DNA of 30,089 nucleotides from Stenotrophomonas sp. UBA2629 (lineage in GTDB: Bacteria > Pseudomonadota > Gammaproteobacteria > Xanthomonadales > Xanthomonadaceae). This document shows, in pieces, positions 24,145-30,089 of this stretch; positions within the stretch are counted from its first letter, which is position 1, and every line of letters begins with the position of its first letter. The stretch is taken from the NCBI GenBank assembly GCA_002359895.1, contig DEOB01000003.1:1-30089 (forward strand). Reading direction: 5' to 3'. The translations under genes and the position numbers were made by a program. The notes below the pieces were generated by a model that saw only the letters and a program-made list of their open reading frames with translations, ran no database searches and had not been told where the DNA came from.

Positions 24145-25863
24145 TCATGCGTCCTCCGTTACGCGCAGCACTTCTTCCAGAGTGGTTTCGCCGCGCAGTG
24201 CCTTGATGATGCCGTCCTCATACATGCTGCGCATGCCCGATGCGCGTGCAAGCTGCTCGATCTCGCCCATCCCTGCCTTGCGCATCACTGCGTTGCGCAG
24301 CTCGTCGTTCATCACCAGGAACTCAACGATGGTGGTGCGGCCCTTGTAACCGGTGGGGGCAACGGCTGAAGGCTGCGGGCGATACAGATGGATGTCGCCC
24401 TGCAGCTGGTAGCGGCGCAGGTTGAAGCGTTCAATCTCCTCGGCTGATGCCGGGTAACGCTGTGCGTGGGTCGGTTCCAGCCGGCGCACCAGGCGCTGCG
24501 CAAGGATGCCGTTGATGGTGGAGGTTAGCAGGTAGTCCTCCACGCCCATGTCTAACAAGCGGGTGATACCACCGGCGGCGTTGTTGGTATGCAGTGTGGA
24601 CAGCACCAGGTGGCCGGTAAGTGCGGATTGGATCGCGATGCGCGCGGTTTCCAGGTCGCGCATTTCGCCGATCATGATGATGTCCGGATCCTGTCGCACG
24701 ATGCTGCGCAGCGCATGCGCGAAGTCCAGACCAATCTGCGGTTTTGCCTGGATCTGGTTGATGCCTTCCAACTGATACTCGACCGGGTCTTCGACGGTGA
24801 TGATTTTCACCTTGTCGGTATTGAGCTGGCTGAGTGCGGTGTACAGCGTGGTGGTTTTGCCCGAGCCGGTGGGCCCGGTCACCAGCAGAATGCCGTGCGG
24901 CTGGGTCAACACTTTGCGGAACTGCGGCAGGAAATCCTCGCTGAAACCCAAACGCTGGAAATCAAACACCACCGCCTCGCGGTCAAGCAGACGCATCACC
25001 ACACTCTCGCCGTGCGCGGTGGGCATGGTGCTCACGCGCAGATCCAACTCTTTGCCCTGCACGCGCAACATGATGCGGCCGTCCTGCGGCAGGCGGCGTT
25101 CGGCGATGTTGAGCTTGGCCATGATCTTGATGCGGCTGATGACCGCGGCGGTGAGATTCACCGGCGGACTTTCGCCGTCGATCAACACACCATCCACGCG
25201 GTAACGTACTTTCAGGCGGTTCTCGAACGGCTCGATGTGGATATCCGAGGCGCGCAGTTCCACCGCGCGTTGGATCAGCAGGTTCACCAGGCGGATGACC
25301 GGCGCTTCGGAGGCAAGATCGCGCAGATGTTCAATGTCATCCAGCGGCGCAGCTTCGCCATCGGCCGTTTCCAGAATGGCCCCCATGGCGCTGCGGCCCT
25401 GCCCGTGCCAGCGTTCGATCGCCTCCTCCACTTCACTGCGCAGCCCGATTACCGGCGCCACCTCGCAGCCGGTGGCCAAGGTGATGGCATCCCGCGCGTA
25501 ATGATCCTGCGGGTCGGCCATCCACAACAGGATCCGCCCGTGCTGCTCGCCCAGCGGCAACACCAGAAACTGTTTGAGGAACCGCAACGGCACCGGCTCG
25601 GCACCTTCCACCAGCTCCGGCGGCTGCTCGGGAAGCTCACGTGCGGCCAGCAGACGCAGGCCCAGCACCTTGGCGCAGGCCTCGGCATGGTCACGTTCGG
25701 ACACCAGGCCCAGGCGGGCCAGCAGTACCAGCAGGTCGCCCAGCGACTCCTGGTTCAGCTGTCGGGCGCGCTGCAGGTCGGTCTCCTTCAGGCGGCCTTG
25801 GGCCAACAGCTCAGCGACGATGCTGTCGGCGGGTGTTGGCACATGTTGGGCTGCCGCGTTCAC
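24145..25863 (-). CDS. xpsE: Type II secretion ATPase XpsE (GspE)
   Basis: Cytoplasmic hexameric ATPase that powers pseudopilus assembly. The 572 residues include an N-terminal XpsL-binding region (to about 150) and the N2 domain with ASDIHIEPFENRLKVRYRVDG (205-225). The motor domain has Walker A GPTGSGKTT (330-338), Asp box ITVEDPVEYQ (355-364), Walker B DIIMIGEMRD (394-403) and His box LVLSTLHTN (419-427). The segment 464-504, where most GspE proteins carry a zinc-binding CxxC...CxxC, has no cysteine here (RLEPTHAQRYPAS...HLYRPQPSAVAPTGYKGR). The start is GTG 25863 with GGAGG 5 nt before it. A 14-bp palindrome touches that ribosome binding site. It is the first gene of the xps operon. Confidence 0.97.
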   Translation of the reverse strand: MNAAAQHVPTPADSIVAELLAQGRLKETDLQRARQLNQESLGDLLVLLARLGLVSERDHAEACAKVLGLRLLAARELPEQPPELVEGAEPVPLRFLKQFLVLPLGEQHGRILLWMADPQDHYARDAITLATGCEVAPVIGLRSEVEEAIERWHGQGRSAMGAILETADGEAAPLDDIEHLRDLASEAPVIRLVNLLIQRAVELRASDIHIEPFENRLKVRYRVDGVLIDGESPPVNLTAAVISRIKIMAKLNIAERRLPQDGRIMLRVQGKELDLRVSTMPTAHGESVVMRLLDREAVVFDFQRLGFSEDFLPQFRKVLTQPHGILLVTGPTGSGKTTTLYTALSQLNTDKVKIITVEDPVEYQLEGINQIQAKPQIGLDFAHALRSIVRQDPDIIMIGEMRDLETARIAIQSALTGHLVLSTLHTNNAAGGITRLLDMGVEDYLLTSTINGILAQRLVRRLEPTHAQRYPASAEEIERFNLRRYQLQGDIHLYRPQPSAVAPTGYKGRTTIVEFLVMNDELRNAVMRKAGMGEIEQLARASGMRSMYEDGIIKALRGETTLEEVLRVTEDA

Positions 25864-25871
25864 GCAATCCT

Positions 25872-25885
25872 CCGATAATTATCGG
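25872..25885. promoter_or_regulatory. Perfect 14-bp palindrome before xpsE
   Basis: CCGATAATTATCGG is a perfect inverted repeat. On the coding strand its right half runs into the GGAGG of xpsE. It also contains a GATAAT that could act as a -10 hexamer. It may be an operator or a small leader hairpin. Confidence 0.5.
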
Positions 25886-25886
25886 G

Positions 25887-26149
25887 ACTTTAGCAGTTCG
25901 TCCCGGCCATCCGTGCATGGCGACGTGCGACATTCTGTCATCGCCGGCACGCGTGCGGCACATCGCCGAATGTCAGCTGGATTACGCGCAAAGTGTGCAT
26001 GTCTGCTTCCGCTGCGCAGTCCACTCACATGGGTACGGCGTTGCGGGCACATGCGAGGCCCTTGGATGCCTGTGCGGATGCCTGTGCGTTGGTGAGGCTG
26101 GCCCGTTGATGCGCCATGCACGCTCATCACCCGCGCGTGCGCGGCTCCA
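25887..26149. other. Spacer upstream of xpsE; no gene seen
   Basis: About 260 bp without a convincing protein gene. It holds a perfect tandem duplication of GATGCCTGTGCG (26065-26076 and 26077-26088). The xpsE promoter should lie here or in the palindrome, since a hairpin terminator separates it from the protease gene. I see no clear -35/-10 pair. Confidence 0.45.
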
Positions 26150-26151
26150 GA

Positions 26152-26184
26152 AACAGAGAACCCCGGCATGGCCGGGGTTCTCTG
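26152..26184 (-). terminator. Intrinsic terminator of the protease gene
   Basis: Perfect 14-bp stem CAGAGAACCCCGGC / GCCGGGGTTCTCTG with loop ATG, just beyond the protease stop. On the - strand the stem is followed by a short TTT. It is very stable but the T-run is short, so some read-through into xpsE is possible. Confidence 0.75.
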
Positions 26185-26201
26185 CTACCGCACGGCGCTG
26201 C

Positions 26202-28073
26202 TTACTGCCGGGCGACCAGACTCACCCCCGAATACGACGCCGCACCCACCAGCTTGATGTAGTACGTGCCGGCCTTGGGTGTGGTGAAGCGCACGGTCTC
26301 GCTGTTACCGGCGCGGGTGGAGTGCGCATCCGACGAAGTGGCGGTCGGCTCCTTGTCGTGACTGACATACAACGACACATCACCGGTGCCGCCGTAGGTC
26401 ATGAACGTCAGCACTTTGCCGGCCTCCGCTTCGAAGCTGTACAGCCCTTCCTTGCCGGCCGGGCCGGACAGGCCGGTGACTGCAACCTTGTTCACCAAGG
26501 CCGTTGCCACCGGGCCGCAATCGTCAACATCGGGGTTGCACGGCGGCGTGGTGGCCTTCACCAGCGCAGCGTTGATGTCGAGAATGCCTGCGCCCAGCGG
26601 CGTGGCGGCCGGGATGGCCACACCGAACGGCTTCACCGTGGAGGTCAGCAGGTCGCGCATCTGGCTCCAGGTCAGCGGTGTATCCACCACGCTCTGCACC
26701 ATGGCCACGGCAGCAGCCACATGCGGTGACGCCATCGAAGTACCTACCAGACCAATCGGTGCCCACTCATTGGTGGGACCCTGTTCGCCGCGGTTGATCA
26801 CCTGGAAAATCCAGCCATTGTTGCTTTGCTCGGCGTTGCCACCCGGTGCCGACAGATCAACGCGCGGACCGTAGTTGGAGTAGTACGCCTTGCCGCCGTT
26901 GAAGCCGGTGGCGCCAACCGAGATGACGTTGTTGCACGAGGACATGGTGTAGCTGCCCGCATTGCCGTTGCTGTTGCCGGCCGCCACGACGATGATGCTG
27001 CCCAGGCCGATGGCCTGATTGATGGCGTCCTGATAAATGGTCGGGCAGGTTGAAGGGCCACCGCTGCCCAGGCTCATGTTGATCACTTCGGCCGGGGTCT
27101 GGTTTGCCGGCAGGCCCGGCACGGTGCCACCGGCCGCCCAGATGATGCCGTCGGAGATATCACTGCCGAAGCCACCACACGAGCCCAGCACGCGCACCGG
27201 CATCACCTTGGACTTGAATGCCAGGCCAGCCAGATTCAGACCATTGTTGGTGTCCTGCGCGACCGTTCCGGAAACATGGCTGCCATGCCAGGAGCTGGTG
27301 TCGGCATCATGCGGATCTGCCGAGGCCCAGCCGGTGCAGTAGTTTTCTTCAACCCAATCACCCACGTCCCAACCGCCGACCACACGGTCATCGGTGGCGC
27401 GGCGCGAGACACGCTTGTCGCTGATCATGTCGTAGCCGGGAATCACACTGGTCTGCAGGTCCGGGTTGCCCTGTGCGATACCGGTGTCGATCACCGCCAC
27501 CACAATGCCTTCACCCTGCGAGATGTCCCACGCCGTGGTTGCGTTGACACCGCTGACGGCGTTGTAGAAGTTCCACTGCACCGCGGTCTGCGGATCGTTG
27601 GGGGTGAAGCTGGGGGTGTCAGTGGCCATGTGCTGGTACAGACGATCCACTTCCACGCTTTCCACCGCCGGGTTGGCCTTCATCTCACGGATGAACTGTG
27701 CCGTTTCAGCGCCATTGAGCGAACGCGATGCCTTGACCACCGCCCAGCCCGGGCTGCCCATGCGGCGCAGCAGCGCGGCCGACGCAGCAGGCCGCGCTGC
27801 AGTCCTGCCCATTGCCGGCACCGCACGGTTGAGCCCTGCACGGGCCGCCGCGGTGCTGATTCCCTGATTGGCCCTGGCCACGTCACGCAGCTCCGCGGAG
27901 CCAGCGCGGTACTTCACAACGAAGCGATAGCCACCCTCACCGGCAGCAGGCGCCGTACTGAGCGGCCGCGTCTGCAGACCACTGATATCTGCCGCAGACG
28001 CTGCAGGCACGCCGATGGAAGCCATCAGAACAACACCTGCAACTGCAACGCCAAGCTTGGTCTTCTTCTTCAT
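26202..28073 (-). CDS. Secreted S8 (subtilisin-like) serine protease with PPC domain
   Basis: From ATG 28073 the preproprotein is 623 residues. Signal peptide is MKKKTKLGVAVAGVVLMASIGVPAASA, then a propeptide of roughly 29-150 (inhibitor-type, ending near VESVEVDRLYQ). The catalytic domain (about 160-505) has the triad Asp196 (AVIDTG), His263 (WHGSHVSGT) and Ser446 (GTSMASPHV), with oxyanion Asn367 (AAGNSNGN). A C-terminal PPC beta domain (about 525-620) is often removed after export. Six cysteines can pair. GAGAG lies 8 nt before the ATG; the frame extends 16 codons further up, before the signal peptide. It lies upstream of xpsE on the same strand, so it is a good candidate for cargo of that machine. 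Related Stenotrophomonas proteases (StmPr group) are extracellular virulence enzymes. Confidence 0.95.
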   Translation of the reverse strand: MKKKTKLGVAVAGVVLMASIGVPAASAADISGLQTRPLSTAPAAGEGGYRFVVKYRAGSAELRDVARANQGISTAAARAGLNRAVPAMGRTAARPAASAALLRRMGSPGWAVVKASRSLNGAETAQFIREMKANPAVESVEVDRLYQHMATDTPSFTPNDPQTAVQWNFYNAVSGVNATTAWDISQGEGIVVAVIDTGIAQGNPDLQTSVIPGYDMISDKRVSRRATDDRVVGGWDVGDWVEENYCTGWASADPHDADTSSWHGSHVSGTVAQDTNNGLNLAGLAFKSKVMPVRVLGSCGGFGSDISDGIIWAAGGTVPGLPANQTPAEVINMSLGSGGPSTCPTIYQDAINQAIGLGSIIVVAAGNSNGNAGSYTMSSCNNVISVGATGFNGGKAYYSNYGPRVDLSAPGGNAEQSNNGWIFQVINRGEQGPTNEWAPIGLVGTSMASPHVAAAVAMVQSVVDTPLTWSQMRDLLTSTVKPFGVAIPAATPLGAGILDINAALVKATTPPCNPDVDDCGPVATALVNKVAVTGLSGPAGKEGLYSFEAEAGKVLTFMTYGGTGDVSLYVSHDKEPTATSSDAHSTRAGNSETVRFTTPKAGTYYIKLVGAASYSGVSLVARQ

Positions 28074-28189
28074 GTTCGATCTCTCGTCAGATGAAACAGG
28101 GATGGAACTGCATTGCTGCACTGCCTTGCCGTCCTGGCTCGCAGTGGCTGTATCGGGGGAAGAAACAGCCCACGTTCAAGAGCCCGGAT

Positions 28190-28213
28190 GCTCCCGCCGC
28201 AGCGGGCGGGAGC
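28190..28213 (-). terminator. Hairpin after the autotransporter gene
   Basis: Perfect 9-bp stem GCTCCCGCC / GGCGGGAGC with a 6-nt loop starts 16 bp beyond the adhesin stop. No T-run follows on the - strand, so termination is likely but not classical. Confidence 0.45.
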
Positions 28214-28228
28214 GGTACGTCGCCGTAG

Positions 28229-30089
28229 TTACCAGCCGAAGCCGGCACCAACGCCTACCGAACTGTCATCACTGCTGAAGGCACCACCGAGGGTGACCGT
28301 TGCACGGTCACTGATGGCACGTTGATAGCCCAGCGACAGTGCCGATTCGCCACTCTGGAAGCCGATACCGACACCGACTCGGTTCTGCGTGCGCACACCT
28401 GCCGCACTGGTGGCCATGTTCAACATGGCCGCGTTCATGGCGCCCTGTCGGTCAATACGCCGATCAACATTGCGCAGACGGTTGTCCATGTCATTGCGCA
28501 GCCCGCTGAAGCTGTCCGTCAGGCTGCTCATCTTGCTGTCGGTATAGCTGTTGGCCGAGGCAACGCCCTGGTCCAACTGCGCCTTGTTGACCGCATCGGT
28601 TGCCTGCGTGCCCGCGGCGACATTGGTGATCTGCCGCTCGCTGCCACTGCTGCCCACCGACACCGTGTTGGCACGGTCAGCCACCGAGCCCTGACCCAAG
28701 GCCACCGCGCCCTGCGCCGTCACACTGGCACCTTGGCCCAGCGCCGTGCCCGATGCCGCGGAAACCGACGCACCCTCGCCTGCCGCCAGCGCATTGGTCG
28801 CCGCTGCGGTGATATGGGTATTGGCACCTACCGCCGTGCTTCCATCGGCATCCACGCGGGCATTGCTGCCCAGTGCGGTGTCGTTGGGGCCATGCGCGTA
28901 GCTGTTGTTACCCGCAGCGGTGCCGGTGACGTCATTGGCAGCAGCCTGCTCACCCAACGCAGCCCCCCCGCTGGCTCCGACCGAGCGGGGACCATTGCCA
29001 TTGCCGTTTCCGTTTCCGTTTCCGTTTCCGTTTCCGTTTCCGGGCCCATTGCCGCTCCCGTTCGCAGCGATGCGGCTGTTGATCGAGCTGACCTGTTGAT
29101 CAAGCGCATTCAACGCAGCCCCCACATTGTTGAAGCTGCTTCCCTGGATCATGTAGGTGGGCGCGACAAACACGCCCTGCATGCCAATGCCGGCACCGCC
29201 GCCCAGGAAACTGGCCATGTTGCCCAGCGACTGGAACAGCTGGCCGCCATTGATGGCCTGCAGACTGCCTGCGGCAATGTTGCCTGACGCCACATTCTCC
29301 AGCGTGGTGCCCTGCAGACCGGACAAGGTCAACGTACCGCGACTGGCATCGTCATAAGTCAACGCATTGGCAGCGACGCCTTCGATACTGCCAATGCGGC
29401 CGTCGATATCGTTGACCCGTGTTTCCACAGCACCGACGCGCTGATTGGTGACATGCAACTGACCACCGGTGACCGCATCGCTGCTGCCTTCTGCAACGCG
29501 CCCATTGGCCACGTTGATGATGCGGCGCGTTGCCGGGCCCGTGCCGCCCGGGCCTGCACCCACCGACACCACATTGGCCTCGGTCGCCCGCGAACCCGCA
29601 CCCAGCGCCACCGAGTTGGCACCGGACACACCCGCACCTGAGCCGATGGCAACACTGTTGACGCCGTTGCTGGCAAACGCGCCATAACCAATCGCCACAC
29701 CATTGGCCGCCGTGATCGAGGTCTGCCGCCCCAACGCGGTGCTGTTGCTACCGCGCGCAGAGGCATCAGCACCAACCGCCGTTGCACCATTTGCATTGGC
29801 CACACTGGCCACGCCCAGCGCGGTGCTGCGTTCTGCGCTGGCTGTCGCGCCTGCACCTGCGGCCACGCTGTTGCCACCGCTTGCAGCAGCCACGCCGTCA
29901 CCGCTGGCCTGGAAGTACTTGTTGGTTTCACCGGCCAGATCCGCAACGGCGTCCAGCTGATTCTTGTTCACCGCATCGGTGCCTTCAGTACCGGCCGCCA
30001 CGTTGGTGATTTGGCGCTCGGCACCTTCGCTGCCTACCGAGACGCTGTTGTCACGGTCGGCGACGGAGTTTGCACCCAAGGCCACCGAG
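28229..30089 (-). CDS. Trimeric autotransporter adhesin (YadA/Hia family), C-terminal part
   Basis: The frame is open to the right edge, so the N-terminus is missing; about 619 residues are visible. In order there is a head/neck piece (SVSVGSEGAERQITNVAAGTEGTDAVNKNQL), YadA-like head repeats (SxALG, SVAIGSGA units) and a second neck (RRIINVANGRVAEGSSDAVTGGQL). Then come a coiled-coil stalk (RVGAVETRVNDIDGRIGSIEG), a YDD...GVFVAPTYMIQGSSFNNVGAALNALDQQV stalk element and a Gly-Asn linker. Another head and neck (ERQITNVAAGTQATDAVNKAQL) and a coiled coil lead to the four-strand membrane anchor (GVGIGFQSGESALSLGYQRAISDRATVTLGGAF...GVGAGFGW). The final aromatic residue is the BAM recognition type. 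It displays a trimeric adhesin on the surface, exported by its own anchor. The gene ends 155 bp before the protease start on the same strand. Confidence 0.93.
   Translation of the reverse strand, partial: SVALGANSVADRDNSVSVGSEGAERQITNVAAGTEGTDAVNKNQLDAVADLAGETNKYFQASGDGVAAASGGNSVAAGAGATASAERSTALGVASVANANGATAVGADASARGSNSTALGRQTSITAANGVAIGYGAFASNGVNSVAIGSGAGVSGANSVALGAGSRATEANVVSVGAGPGGTGPATRRIINVANGRVAEGSSDAVTGGQLHVTNQRVGAVETRVNDIDGRIGSIEGVAANALTYDDASRGTLTLSGLQGTTLENVASGNIAAGSLQAINGGQLFQSLGNMASFLGGGAGIGMQGVFVAPTYMIQGSSFNNVGAALNALDQQVSSINSRIAANGSGNGPGNGNGNGNGNGNGNGNGPRSVGASGGAALGEQAAANDVTGTAAGNNSYAHGPNDTALGSNARVDADGSTAVGANTHITAAATNALAAGEGASVSAASGTALGQGASVTAQGAVALGQGSVADRANTVSVGSSGSERQITNVAAGTQATDAVNKAQLDQGVASANSYTDSKMSSLTDSFSGLRNDMDNRLRNVDRRIDRQGAMNAAMLNMATSAAGVRTQNRVGVGIGFQSGESALSLGYQRAISDRATVTLGGAFSSDDSSVGVGAGFGW
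28571..28708 (-). repeat. Neck-module direct repeat, copy near the anchor
   Basis: These 138 bp line up without gaps with 29951-30088; my hand count gives about 101 identical bases. Both encode a V-S-V-G-S...ERQITNVAAGT..TDAVNK.QLD neck module. The partner copy runs to the window edge. Confidence 0.8.
29004..29042 (-). repeat. Hexamer tandem repeat (CCGTTT)x6.5 inside the adhesin gene
   Basis: Six perfect CCGTTT units plus CCG on the + strand, reading GGAAAC on the coding strand and encoding alternating Gly-Asn. Degenerate flanking units (CCATTG) extend the Gly-Asn run. A six-base unit keeps the frame when copies are gained or lost. Confidence 0.95.

Noticed and set aside
24589..25878. A 429-codon + strand frame opposite xpsE
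   Set aside because: It lies fully inside the antisense of the ATPase gene; no recognisable domain.

Overview
The window looks like chromosomal DNA of a Stenotrophomonas species or a close Xanthomonadaceae relative. The reasons are high G+C in most genes, a type II secretion operon in the Xanthomonas 'xps' order E-F-G-H-I-J-K-L-M-N-D, a subtilase gene just upstream of xpsE, and a chaperone-usher pilus cluster nearby. From memory, and not checked here, S. maltophilia has a similar neighbourhood (a StmPr-type serine protease, xps, then smf-1 fimbriae). No tRNA, rRNA, CRISPR array, insertion sequence or prophage gene is visible.

Left part, 1-4960: the 3' end of a large secreted repeat protein with MBG/YDG-type repeats runs rightward, faces a small RcnB-like periplasmic protein gene, and shares a bidirectional terminator with it. 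Then come ettA (ABC-F translation factor) and an AzgA-type purine permease on the + strand. They are separated by about 400 bp holding ettA's terminator, an intergenic hairpin repeat and a striking hexamer-rich low-complexity tract.

Middle-left, 4976-12128: a leftward chaperone-usher operon (pilin, chaperone, usher, tip adhesin, second tip adhesin). A tiny pilin-like secreted protein is encoded divergently from the pilin; its ribosome binding site lies inside a perfect hairpin. The two adhesin genes are lower in G+C than the rest and look like a tandem duplication with diverged receptor domains.

Centre, 12390-25863: a long leftward run. xpsE to xpsD are packed with 4-nt overlaps or very short gaps. 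They are followed by two GT2-type glycosyltransferase genes and then pncB (nicotinate phosphoribosyltransferase). Prepilin peptidase (GspO) is not here, and the GspC role appears to be filled by XpsN. A perfect 14-bp palindrome sits directly before the xpsE ribosome binding site.

Right part, 26202-30089: a secreted S8 serine protease with a C-terminal PPC domain, a plausible Xps substrate, and then the C-terminal part of a trimeric autotransporter adhesin cut by the window edge. Most of the window therefore concerns the cell surface and export: two adhesin types, one pilus, one secretion machine and a probable cargo protease.
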